Shown piece by piece: positions 39,041 through 51,400 of a stretch of 64,000 nt of DNA. Made by a program: the position numbers and the translations under genes. Source of the DNA: Neodiprion pinetum (taxonomy: Eukaryota > Arthropoda > Insecta > Hymenoptera > Diprionidae); contig NC_060235.2 of NCBI RefSeq assembly GCF_021155775.2, positions 16,145,193 to 16,209,192 on the forward strand, read 5' to 3'. The number at the start of each line of letters is the position of its first letter. Positions within the stretch are counted from its first letter, which is position 1. The notes below the pieces were generated by a model. That model was not told where the DNA came from and did not search any database. It saw only the letters and a list, made by a program, of their open reading frames with translations.

Positions 39041-41282
39041 CGTGTGTACATATAAATGTACACGAGAATGAGTTGTTGGTGCAGGATATCGCGATTTTTC
39101 TTTTTCATTCGTTCAACCAATTTCGTTTTTTCTGCAATTCGACTCCGTCGGACGTAATCAGAGTGATCGATTTATTTCATCAACGAATATATATCGTCGT
39201 TCCAACCTAGACGACGCAACGTTACGTTTGTACTGCGGCGCCGAGTTACGTATTGCCGCGGTCAAAAGCAGGCCGAGTTATATACTACATTTAGCGTATC
39301 ACGTTTTCCAGAAACGACACGTGCACGTTTTAGGTACATGTAAATCGAATCGGTATATATTCGTATCATAAACCATGACGGCGAAAAATTACGGCCGTCG
39401 ATGCATAATACGATCGGATAATATGTAATCAAAAACATCCAATCGAGTGAATATATTTTCTTTACTTTACTTCTCTCCGTCTTTCGCCCTTTCCAATGCC
39501 CGAAGATCCTGATCCTCTGGTGGGGGTTTCCTTCGAAAGCTCCTTTAGCAATTCGAATGTACATTTTCTAACCGATCAGGAGGAGAGGAGGGATGTTTCG
39601 AATGACGAAACAGAGAAATTTACTTATCACGGGACTTCTGCAATTGAATGCAATTCGGCAGACGGAGAGGCGATAAAAGCACTGGGGAGATGAAGCGAAA
39701 GCCGTTTCTCGCGATCGAGGAACCTCGAAATACGCGATTGCCGACGAGGGAGGAAAGAGGGATGAGAATACACGAGGGGTAAAAAACTGAAGAGTGGAAT
39801 ACCCTGTTATACTTATAAGTACTTAAATATTTAACCAACGCGGATACCAACTCCCGGGATTTGTATATAGGTATTAGCAAATTCTTTTTCCTAACCTGCG
39901 GTATACAACGAATGTACCATTTTTTCGTATTGTCTCTGTATATTATACACCGCTACCGTGCGTCTTTGTTACATGATCAGAATTTTTGTTATTTCTATCA
40001 ATAATCGCCGATTCGAGTCGAGCACCTCAATTAGTCATCCTAACTATGTAACATGCGTATATATACATATATATATATATATATACCTGTACCAAAGTGA
40101 TTACGCAGAACTGAGTATAAAATGAACCATATGTCGTGCGAGATACATACGTCAATATACCGCGCAAAGTTATACGCTATACGACACATATAATGTAACA
40201 ATACGGTGATAAATCGTTCGAGCCATATACATATTATTTCGCAAAAGAAAAGAAATCAAAGATATAGTTGCGATATGTAAGAATATATATATATATATAT
40301 ATATATATGTTATACGGCCACTGTCCAGCTAGATTATTAACCCATTGCCCGTATATGTGTGCATTAGCGTATTATACCCTATGCATATACACGAAGAACT
40401 GCGCGGATCCCGCGATACAATCGTAGTATAATATTGTGTATAGAAACGAGCTAGTTTAATCGTGCTTGCGGGTTAACGGCGGCGGTATTTAAATTAGAGG
40501 GCTGACAGCTGATCGCCGTATCTGGAACTGGGCCGCGTGGTATACAGATATCCATGTATCCTGCAATACCTGACTCTTTGTGTAAAAAAAATTGACGAGT
40601 TCAGATCCTTCTCGTTGCCTCTTATGTTTCGCCGATCCCTTCATCTTTCACTTTATCCGCGTCGCTTATATTGTTATCGTTCAAAGGTCCTGTAATAACC
40701 GATAATTTCTTGTATCACGGTCACGTAGACGATCAATTTATGCTTGGTTTCTAATTTCTTTCTCGTTTATTATTTTATACATTTTCAATAAACGTATAAC
40801 ACATTGGAATTTGCCTTATCCTTTTTATCCTCTTTTTCGTCACTTTATATTATTACCCTATTTGACATTCTCAGATAATCTATTATTACAAGATGAATAT
40901 CGACGTGTAACGGCATCCAACGCAACTCATACATGTTTGCGTGTTAAATAAGGTGATACTATATCATTCGATTGGATATAATATTCCGTCAGCTGAGGTG
41001 CCTTGTACATGTATAGGAAAAATATAAAACGCCCCCCCCCCCCCCCCCCCCCGTCCCATCCCCGATTCTTGTTTGGAAATTTCGTCTTTTCATTTACTGA
41101 CATGTTTACGGCTGCAGTAAACTTCGTATCTTCGTAAATTAAATCGCGTATAATTGAATTAAATTTTTATTGATTCGACTACGAACCTGTCGGATAACGA
41201 AGATCGATCGATCTATCCAGATATCCCAATTTATCTCGTACACTCTCATATTGACAGATGCGCTTTTCCTTTATATGTTACA
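39036..41282. other. intronic sequence upstream of the recursive splice site
   Basis: Contains (AT)n tracts near 40068-40087 and 40284-40308 and a 21-base C run at 41032-41052. An E-box-like CAGCTG lies near 40506. No coding sequence recognised. Confidence 0.4.
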
Positions 41283-41290
41283 GGTAAGTT
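41260..41290 (+). promoter_or_regulatory. candidate recursive splice site (zero-length exon)
   Basis: The sequence cgcttttcctttatatgttacag|gtaagttcgg places a good pyrimidine tract and CAG acceptor directly against a perfect GTAAGT donor, junction at 41283/41284. This is the form of a ratchet site known from long Drosophila introns: splicing to the AG regenerates a 5' site at the same place. It lies near the middle of the interval between the 24600 donor and the 60124 exon. Confidence 0.6.
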
Positions 41291-41520
41291 CGGACAAAAT
41301 CGATTTCTCTCCCTCAAACGGACTTTTTTCGCGTTTTGCGCCTACCTCGGTAAGATTTTTTTTTGTTGAACCTTGAATTTGGTCTAGAGTGAAATTCAGC
41401 TACAGGACAACTCGTATAATTTATAATGAACCGAATTGTCGGCCCTTTAACATCTTTTGTTTCATCATAATGGATCGATCTAGAATAATTGAGAAAAGAC
41501 ACTCGAGCTGCGTCTTCATT

Positions 41521-42095
41521 AAGGCTGTGCGATATCGAATATTTGATATCAATTTTCTATATTGTTGAAATATTTTTCTGTCGGTAAATATCAAAATACT
41601 GAATTGCCGATAAAATATACGAAATTACCAATAGGATGCCGAAATACCGATAAAATATTGAAGTAAATATGAAATACCGAAATACTGAAAATCGGAGAGC
41701 GTATAAAATTAGAAACTATTTCTCCTATAATTGCAGAAATTATTTGAATGTGTAGAACGCAAACTCGTCCGCGGTCAACTTCAGGCAAATACACCAGCTA
41801 CCACGATCTGAGAAGACGGTAGCGTTATGTGAAAATACAACGTTACACCAGGATTATTCCCAGTAGGCAACGCAGAGGAAATAACGTGAAGGCATGAAGT
41901 ATTCGGTTTTTTGACATTTTGAGACTTACAGTTTCAGTATGTCTGTATTTCGGTATTTTGGTATCGGTAGTTCAAACTTTCGGTACAACGATATCGGTAT
42001 TTCGGTGTCAGTATTGAAAGCCAATTTTGTTACCGAAATATTTTGAAAAAAAAATATCAAAAAAAGCTTCGGTATACTGAAATATCGCACAGCCG
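41521..42095. mobile_element. foldback MITE, AGGCTGTGCGATAT termini
   Basis: The left end aaggctgtgcgatatcgaatatttg and right end aatatcgcacagccg are inverted repeats. The interior is rich in short repeats of 'aataccgaaa' and its inverse 'tttcggtatt', which themselves pair across the element. Non-coding, about 575 bp. No clear target duplication. Confidence 0.7.
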
Positions 42096-42110
42096 TAGTC
42101 GTCATTATAG

Positions 42111-42438
42111 ACCGTACAGAGCGGTTCTATTGAAAGGACCTGCTTGAAAATTGCAACGCGTCTAACTTATATGCGTAGCCAACTTCGGAAAATATTATTA
42201 CTAGCACGGTAAGCAGAGTGACCGATGCGGAGTGGATGCCATTTTTAGTAGTGACCCAGCCATATCTAATACGCGAGAGGTTATGTTTGATTGTCACTTG
42301 TCAACCAGTCGATTCTAGGGAATTTTTTATTCTTGGCAAATATTTGCCCCACGTTGCGTGAATGGATGTCAGCCAATCAAAATTAAGCAAGTTGAATCGC
42401 GCGCGTTACCAGCGAGTCCCTTCAAGACGTCCTCTCGG
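42111..42438 (+). mobile_element. CCGAGAG-family MITE, copy 1
   Basis: The right end (cccttcaagacgtcctctcgg|TA) is the inverse of the left end (ggttctattgaaaggacctgctt, outermost bases degraded). The interior 'gcgtagccaacttcg...gcagagtgaccgatgcg...cgagaggttatg...caaccagtcgattctagggaatt...tggatgtcagccaatcaaaatt' recurs at 43550 and, inverted, at 46276. Non-coding. Confidence 0.8.
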
Positions 42439-43293
42439 TAAATTAATAAAACAAGGTACAACGATATACTTATCATACCGTGAAATCTGTATGCGGATTA
42501 AGGCTTTGCCGAAGAATAACGGTTGGAGGAGGAAGAGAAACAGGCGTTAGGCAGAATATGAAGTGAGAGAGGAAGGGGGCAAACCATTGCCAAAATGGCG
42601 GCTTGGCCATGTGTGAGATATTTATCTTCCTCGTACACGCATCTCCGGCAGTTATACATGTAGCTATAGTGACTAATAAATTCACGTCACTGAATTCTTA
42701 CGCGTTCGTAAATACACATAATACGTATGTACACACGCGTAACATGTAGCACACGTCTAGGTTCGAATGTGAGCTACAGGTATATCCATTTTTTTTTTTA
42801 CAACGTGTATGCATGCATATATTTATCGATTGTTAATATCGATTTCTTATCTTATTACCTATCATGTATGCATAACACGTTTGCAAGTATAATATACGTA
42901 TACATACATTATAAGAATATCGTATAACGTACACGCACAATTACACATGATTAATAAACCAAGTTGGTGCAGAGGGGCTGCAGTGGCGGCGTTATACGGT
43001 AGCTTTGGTACAGCCAACAGCCAACTAGATTAGGTCCGGGTTATATCCAAAATGCGTATGATATAGATATGTATATATATATGAAATTACTTACAGCATA
43101 AGCGGCAAGGCGGCGGGAAGGCCGAAATTGCTGTAGGGCTGTAAAGGGGTGCGGTACAACAACACACCGTTGGCTAGACTACAAATCATAGAACAACGGA
43201 CGTGTTACCAGTTACTCCAACCCCCTACCACCCCCTATCCCTATTCCACCATACCGCACACCCTTGCTTGATACACGTCCTCTCTTTGACCCC

Positions 43294-43340
<47 letters not shown>

Positions 43341-43549
43341 TCTCTCTCTCTCTCTCTTCCTCTCTTCTACTCCTCTCGTACGGTGAATGTTGTGCATCAG
43401 CCTTATCAGGGGAAACTTCTCTCTGGTCTGAGCCTTTCCCGCTCTGTAGGGGGTTCCACCGTCAAGTCTTTCCTAATATACTTTTCTTCGAAATCAAATC
43501 TTCACACATACGCACGGTTAGTGTTAATATTGTTGTTGTAGGTTATATA
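42439..43549. other. intronic sequence between repeat copies
   Basis: Contains a C run and (CT)n tract at about 43290-43375. No gene recognised. Confidence 0.4.
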
Positions 43550-43887
43550 CCGAGAGATTTTCTTGAAAGGATCTGCTTGACAATTGCATCTCGTCTGGTC
43601 TATATAGGCGTAGCCAACTTCGTAAAATTGTTACTAGCATGATAGGCGGAGTGATCGATATGTAATGGATCGCGGTTACGCCCTGTTTAACCGGCCATTC
43701 TTGATAGGCGAGAGGTTATGATGGTTGACTGCCACTCGTCAACCAGTCGATTCTAGGGAATTTGTTCTTGTTAGCGAAGGTTTGCAGGTTTGCTTCAGGC
43801 TGCGAGCACGGATGTCAGCCAATCGAAATTGTGCAGATTGAATCGCACGCGTAGTAGCGAGCATGTCCTTTTAAAAAAAACTCTTGG
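43550..43887 (+). mobile_element. CCGAGAG-family MITE, copy 2 (best preserved ends)
   Basis: Starts TA|CCGAGAGATTTTCTTGAAAGGA and ends aaaaaaaactcttgg|TA, giving inverted ends of about 30 bp and TA on both sides. The interior matches copy 1 in the same orientation through 'gcgtagccaacttcgtaaaat', 'gtcaaccagtcgattctagggaatt' and 'cggatgtcagccaatcgaaatt'. Non-coding; TA target fits Tc1/mariner-type mobilisation. Confidence 0.83.
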
Positions 43888-45088
43888 TATATCTTATAAC
43901 TTTGTATGCCCTGCACGAATACTCTAAAACCACGTTGCCCGACGCATCAAGACCACCAATACGAATAATCTGACTTATCCGAAAATCGCTCGGATCCTTC
44001 AAGCCACTTTTTGAAATTCCACTCTCTTCGGAACCTTAGGAATTATATTCCAGATCCGCGAGTATAAAAGGTAGTTTTTTTCTATTCTCATTTTGCGGGG
44101 TGTAAGTTGAACACGCTTCGGCGTGTAAAACCACACACGCGCACACGAACAATGTTCCATACCATGCCCACGACGTAGGCACGTCACTCGCAATATCAAT
44201 GTGTATGCACGTAATGGTTGTTATTGACGGGGGTGTCGCTGCGCATGCTAATTGACATTGTAATATCACATTTAATGCATCACGTGCAACGTTGTCTAAT
44301 ATGTGGAATTATGTCTACGGTCGTTCTACGTACACACATACGTATGTGCACGACGGTGGTTCAGGAGCCAGCCGTAGATATATGCTTTGCGCGGTGTGAA
44401 TTCCCATCGGAGGAGGGTAGATCTCTATCTTATAATCCCGCTTCCGCCGAATACCTTGTGTATATACGTATAATGTATATATATATACCTATAAGCAAAT
44501 AATTTTATCCACCGTCGATCAGATAATTCAAATTCTTTCAGAACACGCTCGCTTTGTGTTGCTGTATATTATACATACAAGTTGTACTTATACACAGTAT
44601 TATACTTATTTAATATATACGTATACCTGTATATATCATAAAATCCATTAATTATTTCTCTAATTCTTTTGTGTCCTTATCGTGTCTTTTCTTCCGAAGT
44701 CGATACCATTTCCATTAATTCATCTTATTTCTGCGAGATGTTGGAGTTTATTCGGATGGAGAGTAGGTACGTATAAAAAAGTGTGACCTAACTCTAGCTT
44801 ACGATTCGCTTATACCAATACTTCTATCGTAGCACACATTGATGAATTTACTTTATGGCTGTGATCACGTGTAGAGCTCGGGTGCTGATAACGCGAGAAA
44901 TATGGAGCCTAGATCAAAGGAAATAGATAATCAATTCATTGATACGGACGTATGTATGATATTCGTTTCTGGCCCTTGGCAACAAAGTAACGATCAAAGA
45001 GCGACAACTAAATGATCATCATAATTTTTTCGGTCACCCGCTTATCGTACATGCTTATTATACGTAATCATACGACATATATACCTTA
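43888..45088. other. intronic sequence, no gene recognised
   Basis: AT-leaning sequence between MITEs with no coding frame or RNA gene that can be supported. Confidence 0.4.
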
Positions 45089-45908
45089 GGGTGGGTCAAA
45101 TAAAATGACTATTTTTTTTCCCTCGATATCATGAAAAATTGATTGTATGGCATCTCAAAAAAACCCTCTGCAAGTATTAGCCCTTCATATTTAAATTAAA
45201 AGGTCCCTCATAGCAGATATGTATTTCCCATTTAAATAACATGGGAGAGTTTTTTTTTTTTTACTTTGGAATTTTATGAGGCTTTAACCGCCGAGGTTAG
45301 GAGAGTCTTTTTAGTACATTTCTGTAGAACTTTTGATGCTCTACAAAAAAGCTCTCTTGTGTCTAATCGATAAAAGTAACCGTTCAAAAGATAATCGGTA
45401 ATAATTAGCTTTGGATTCGACTTACCATGTTTTTAGTACATAAATTCCAAATTTTTTTGAATTTTAGTTACCAATAAGAATAAATATATGTTACTAATTG
45501 TTTTCAAATAAATACGATGACGAACTTTAAAATCAATTACATTTCTTAGCGTAATAATTTCAAAAGTATTGAAATCGATTTAAATCAAAGCTTTAACAGC
45601 GATTATTTTTTGAACGGTTACTTTTATCGATTAGATACAAGAGAGCTTTTTTGTAGAGCATCAAAAGTTCTACAGAAATGTACTGAAAAGACTCTCCTAA
45701 CCTCGACGGTTGAAGCCTCATAAAATTCCAAAGTAAAAAAAAAAAATTCTCCCATGTTATTTAAATGGGAAATACATATCTGCGACGAGGGACCTCTTAA
45801 TTTAAATATGAAGGGCTAATACTTGCGGAGGGTGTTTTTGAGATGCCATACAATCAATTTTTCATTATAACGAGGGAAAAAAAAATAATCATTTTATTTG
45901 ACCCACCC
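45089..45908. mobile_element. 820-bp foldback MITE, GGGTGGGTCAAATAAAATGA termini, TA target
   Basis: TA at 45087-45088 and 45909-45910. The ends gggtgggtcaaataaaatga and tcattttatttgacccaccc are exact inverses. Pairing continues for several hundred bases ('cccttcatatttaaattaa', 'catttaaataacatgggagag', 'ctaacctcg..ggtt...gcctcataaaattccaaagta'). Good arm identity suggests a relatively young insertion. Shares the '(t)catttaaataacaygggra' block with the 7631-8478 element. Confidence 0.88.
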
Positions 45909-46275
45909 TAATATACCTACTGTACTCGTATACATAAAGAATAACAATCTTTCGAAAAATCTTATTCGCTTGCAGAATTTTTTTTCCCTTTTTATCTTAT
46001 ATACATATAATCCATGTATTATTATCCTACAAAGTCTGTATCAAAGATTAGATCGTATACAATATAATACAATGTAACACATCGTACGTGGTTGCACGTA
46101 ACGATTAGCTATCTGTCATATCTTTGGTCTGAAGTGCGAAAGGAAAAAAAATAACCAGTGACGCGCTTATTATTATAATATACAATCGTAGGAGGCGATC
46201 GCGTATATCCGTCAGTTACAATACCTGCTGCAGGTATCGGTTATGTCGAAAATCTTATCATATATTGCGTACCTA
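45909..46275. other. intronic spacer between MITEs
   Basis: Ordinary AT-leaning intronic sequence; nothing recognised. Confidence 0.4.
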
Positions 46276-46550
46276 CCGAGAAGTTCTTTTGAACGGACCA
46301 CCTGCTTCAAGCGCGCGCGATTTGGCTTGCTTGATTTTGATTGGCTGAAATCCATGCTCGCAACCTGAAGCAAACCTTCACTGACGAGAACAAAATTCCC
46401 TAGAATCGACCGGTTGACAAATGACCAACCATAACCTCGCTTATTAAATAACGGTCGACCCACATCGCCTGCCACGATTCACTACGCATCGGTCACTCTG
46501 CCTACCATGTCTGGTAACATTTTTACGAAGTTGGCTACACTGCCGTTGGT
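46276..46550 (-). mobile_element. CCGAGAG-family MITE, copy 3, inverted and truncated
   Basis: Begins TA|CCGAGAAGTTCTTTTGAACGGAC and runs in the opposite orientation to copies 1 and 2 ('gattttgattggctgaaatccatgctcgcaacctgaagcaaacc...aattccctagaatcgac.ggttgac...cgaagttggctac'). Its far end is missing and is replaced by the foldback element at about 46559, which may have inserted into it or abut it. Confidence 0.75.
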
Positions 46551-46558
46551 TTCCACCG

Positions 46559-46833
46559 ATTTTTTACTTAGTTTTTTTTTTACTCTTCTGGACTATGAGG
46601 CTGAAGTTAGTAACGTTGTCATAACGAAACATCATCACGGAAAAAATCGTTACCGTGCAATATCCGAATGACTTTGAAAGAGTTAGCTTTTAAAAATATG
46701 GGCATGTTTTGTTTAACATGTTTCATCAAATTTCAGATGATCCTAGAGGTGCGAAGTAACGGTTTCTTTTAAATATGTATTGTTAACAGTATCGTTACTA
46801 ACTTCATCCTCATTCTAGACTAAGTAAAATGCG
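46559..46833. mobile_element. GAAGTTAGTAACG foldback MITE, copy 1
   Basis: The left arm (attttttacttag...ggctgaagttagtaacgttgtcataacg) is inverted on the right (cgttactaacttcatcctcattctagactaagtaaaat). About 275 bp, non-coding. Related to the element at 54984-55222. Confidence 0.68.
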
Positions 46834-47236
46834 AAATTAATACGCTTTATTCGCTACAAAGAAAAATGTTTCGTCCTCAATTTGTTATTATACACTCCTC
46901 GATTAGTTGGTTATGAAAGCAAACAAAGAACCGGGATACGCCGGTTGTATGTACAATACATATAGGTATAACACGCATATACGATATGTATGTCATTCGG
47001 CCTCCCGCAAGCTGCATGCTTAGTCAAAATAATCGTATATTTATCTGCCCTGCGTGTGTAGGTATGGAATACTTGTAAATTCAAATACTCGAACGTGAAA
47101 GTGTCGTTGGGGACGGGAGTTAATCGACAAAGCAGATATTCAGATATATTTTGTCCGCCTCCTCTCGGCTCTTTGCGTGTGAACAGCCAGAGATGTGACG
47201 TTTTTCTTATTCTGTAATTGTATCATATATAATGTA
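46834..47236. other. intronic spacer
   Basis: No gene or repeat recognised. Confidence 0.4.
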
Positions 47237-47569
47237 CACTTGGGGAAAATGAATCTGAGACGGCTAATTTTTTACACTAGACAGTTATGTTGGCAACACA
47301 GAGAAACCTACAGCGCCACAGTCGGCCGAACTCGAAACCAACTCTATCTCAATAAACATAACACAACCCATGACCGTCGAATCGTCGAAAATGACGTGTC
47401 AATCCATCAAGTCATTATCCCCGCGGTATTCAAAGATTAGATTTGATGATCATGGGTTATGTTATGTTACTGAGATTGAGCCGACTATGACGCTGTAAGT
47501 TTCACTGTGTTGCCAACATAACTGTCTAGGGTAAAAAATTAGCCGCCTCAGATTCATTGTCCCCAAGTG
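47237..47569. mobile_element. palindromic MITE (copy 2) of the 12063-12413 family
   Basis: TA at 47235-47236 and 47570-47571. Termini cacttggggaaaatgaatctgagacgg / ccgcctcagattcattgtccccaagtg. Near-identical in sequence and order to copy 1, including 'tgttggcaacacagagaaacctacagcgccacagtcggcc' and 'gaaaatgacgtgtcaatcca'. The right arm has lost a short block relative to copy 1 near 47485. Non-coding. Confidence 0.88.
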
Positions 47570-48324
47570 TACGTGTTATATCTGCGTGAAACTGAAAAAT
47601 TGACCATAATTGCACTTGAACGCGACGCGTTACGCATTGTAAATACGCAGTGCGATATGCACACGACGATGATGTTGATTCCGGTGTTCGGGGGGTAAAA
47701 TGTTGTAAATATTACGCGACGTCTTGACTTTAAACCCTGGCTTGATATATGCATCTGTACGCGTGTAGTTGTTACATATGTATCATACCTTACGGTATAA
47801 CCTCGCTGTTCCCTCGTTCTTCCCTCGTTCTTCCCTCGCCTCTCCCGTTATAAATTATAATTTTCTTAGCGGGTGGTGGAAGCGAAGGCGGCGGAATAGC
47901 CGCCTCGTAAGTTAATGAATAATGACACACAATTCAGTGGCTCTCCGCGAGCAAATAAAATTTCATACACGAACGCAGGTTGTGCATATCGTCCAATCCA
48001 CCGGCATATCTACTTCATCGACCCGTCGCCGGTTATTATCCTCGGTCCTACGAAATCCAGCTTGCACGCCGCGGCATTCGCGGGAACGAAAGATACGACG
48101 TTGCTGATAAACCGCCGAGTATAGCCAGATACGCCGATTTCTCGATTCACGTTTTAACTGATCCAAAACCTCACGGTCTTATCTGTAAAAATCCGATTGG
48201 GTAGACGTAAGTAACGCTGCGGGTGGGTTTCCTTCCTTTATAGTAATAGTTGTATTAAAAAACGATGTAATTTAGTCTGTTTGGAATTTTCGAATGAGAA
48301 TGTCTGTCGCGGATTTGACAGAGA

Positions 48325-48399
<75 letters not shown>

Positions 48400-48403
48400 G
48401 TAG
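47570..48403. other. intronic sequence ending in a long CT tract
   Basis: Contains the run of CT dinucleotides at about 48329-48396 that precedes the candidate recursive splice site. A short acceptor/donor-bounded GC-rich stretch at 47871-47907 is noted among the rejected items. No gene recognised. Confidence 0.4.
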
Positions 48404-48412
48404 GTATGTATA
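48325..48412 (+). promoter_or_regulatory. second candidate recursive splice site
   Basis: About 68 bases of pure (CT)n, then tttttgtag|gtatgtatag, places an AG acceptor with an extreme pyrimidine tract directly against GTATGT, junction at 48403/48404. It lies 7.1 kb after the first candidate and 11.7 kb before the 60124 exon. The CT tract may instead be just a microsatellite, so support is weaker than for 41283. Confidence 0.35.
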
Positions 48413-51400
48413 GTTAACTCGACTCTATCGCTCTTTAGCTTTACTTTACCCGACCGAGCGACCAAGCGAAGCGAGTTATTAAATTTTTAATGTGTCCAAG
48501 TTGGCTACAACCCTCCTTCATCCTACTCCCGTGTAACGACTCCAACCCCAATCTCCTCTCTATATACCAAAACTCTCTCTCCCTACCGGCACCCTATACC
48601 TATACCTATCATACCTAACTACCTACCTACCTACCTACCCCGAACCTGCTTCCAGGCTGTACGCTCTACGTACCTAGGTTTTTCTTCTCATTCCCGATGA
48701 GAGTAGTAATTGATTTAGCCTTCCGTGTAACACGGAAGGATTCTCACCTTCAACGCTTTTATCTTACAGAATACAAATTTATTTGAATATGCAGGTGTTT
48801 AGTTTTCCTTTTTGAGCGTTAGGATAAGTAAGACTGATCATAAACCAATCCCAGTCATAAAACAATTCCTGCTGTAGAATAGTACCAGTAATAGCGGATT
48901 TAGACTGCTGCTAACAAACGTTGCAGGATGAAAATCGTGGTCGAAACTTATCGCGGTGAGACCATTAATCTTAGGTTTTGCAATATAGTTGGTTTTACGA
49001 TATAACTATAGCAGAGTCTCTCGCACTATGTGTGTATAATACATGTACGTGTACTATATTAATTTTGTATTATAGTCGCGACCGCCGCGCAGCCGTCCGG
49101 TTATTATTTCCTTGCAGCAAGATCTGCGCGCGTGCGGGAGGCGAGTGTGCATTTATTCTCTATATTCAAGTACGTATATTAACACGACGCATGTGTAAGT
49201 GTTGCAGGATACGCGTGTAATGCAGAGTGTATACTGTATACGTATATTGTAACCGACCGTTGCAGCAGCGAGCAGCGCGAATCGCTACAGAGGTCAACTC
49301 CCTTTCATTTTATAAACTGGTGAGAAAAATTCGTCTCCCTCCTCTCCTCGCCTCTCCTCTCTCCTGTCTTGTCGATCCTTTACTCTTGGCCTGCTACCGC
49401 AGACCACCAGCTTCGTACTTAATACCTATACGTATACCTCTTACTTTGGTATCGATTGGCACGTATACCTAACCTGACACAATCCATTCTTGTACAATAC
49501 AGTCTGCGATTTACTCTTCATTTTTCCTCCCTTATATCGTATACGTAGGTATGTGTAGCGGTGATTGTCGCGTAATAAAAAGATCTCGTTAAATACCATT
49601 GCTTGGAAATTTTGTTGGGTCGTCGAACTTCTTCCTGTATATTTATATCTTCCGGGGTTTTTTTCTTTCCATTTTACTTCTTTTTTTTTCAGAATGTATA
49701 CAGTTTAACCGCGGGATCGCGCAGGTTCAGCGCCAAAAGCCAAAAATACGTTTCTAATTATCGAAACTACGTATAGCGCACTTATTTGCGTAATACGATA
49801 TAAATATAAATTTTCGACGATCTGTGTTTGAAGAGGATCTCATCGTGAAAATCGCAAATCTACCCATCCACCGTATAAAGTGATTTTTTATTCCCGCGGA
49901 GTGTATGGCTCACGCGTACTGGTAAAACAAGCCGATACGTTTAAGAATTTCGACGTAGAGTGAGAAGACAGGTAAAAGTGTGCGTGCACTTACGGCGATA
50001 TGCAGAGATTGTGCCGTGCCGTGTTGCGTAGGCAGGCAGCCGTGCCTCCTGAAAGACGTTCATCCTCTACTCGACGCGGCGCGGCACGTCGGCGTCGTTG
50101 TTCCCTCGGCGTCAAGCAGTCTAGCTGGGTATATAGGTAGGTATAGTAAGATACCACCGCGCATTCACTCTCAGTTCCCTCCTCGATACCTGACAAACCA
50201 CGTCGCGTACTACCTTGACTCGCGAATGCGGTCTGCAGTCCTATATATATATATATATATATATCTGCCTCTATCTCTCTCACTGTCACTCGCACTCTCT
50301 CTCTCTCTCTCTCTCTCTCTGCCCATCGAGCGTGCATTGAGCTGGTAAAGATCAATGATTACGACAGTGCAGATGACGTCTATTCCCTAAGCATATTCCA
50401 TGTCTTTCTTCTATTTCTCATTCATTCGAGCTGACTTTGCAGAGTAGAAACGAGAAGTAGGTAAGAAATAGACTGTAACTTATGAAGGTTGGTTTTTTCT
50501 TTATTTATTTATTTATTTTTTTTGAAAATTCTCGGTCGGTATCGTGTGTTAAATACAATTATAATGAAAAAAAGAAGATAATAAAAACGTCACTTAAGCA
50601 GCTAACAGAGAAACGAGCACGTCGGCTCGTTGGACGAGCATGACTTTTTAATACTCAACGCGCGTAGAACTGATTGCCAGCCAGGCAAGTCCCGGTATGT
50701 ATCATTACGTCGATACGTGTTCTGCTTACCCATTATCAAGGTAGTCTTCTGAACTCAGGTTGCGGTTCGGACTTGAGCTGCTGTCCCTGCTGCACACGAT
50801 TCATCGATTAATTTATTAGTCATTTTGATTGATCGCTCGGGGTGTTCGATAAATTAATTACGACGATGCGGTATATTGTAAGAGGCATAACAGAATACCG
50901 AAGATGTTCCACGTTAACTTGAATATATGTGTGTGTGTATGTATATATATATATCTGTTATAATATTCTTGAAAAGTTCTCAAACTATCCGGAATTGTTT
51001 GCTCATTTTTGTACAATGCCAAATAAGTATCGTATGTCAGTGAAAAGATAAACGTGTAAATAGACAAATAAAGAATTAAAATTGTTCAGCAGTAGGGTAA
51101 ATATCCTGGGCGGAAGACGTGAGACTACTTTAATAGTCGCTGACGTCGAATCGTTGTTTAACTAATAACTCGTACCTGTGCAAGCAGACTTCTGTATAAA
51201 CACTGCAGGCGCAGTTACTAACCGACCAACTCTAACGTGCCGGGTAAACAGCCTGAGCTGAGTAGATTAATAGCTAGCTGAGTAAAGTATAAGTAGTCGC
51301 GTAGCCACTGCTGGTAAGCTGCCTGCTGGGGTTCCGAAGCCCGGCAGCGGCGGCAGCGAATCCGAGGAAAAACTGCCCGCGGGAAGAAGCAACAGGTAGC

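Noticed and set aside
42755..42775. GGTTCGAAT as a tRNA B-box
   Set aside because: No A-box, acceptor stem or cloverleaf could be drawn around it.
47871..47907. 37-bp GC-rich stretch between ttttcttag and gtaagt that could read GGGSEGGGIAA
   Set aside because: Length is not a multiple of three and cannot be inserted between the phase-0 exons flanking this intron; no partner exon found.
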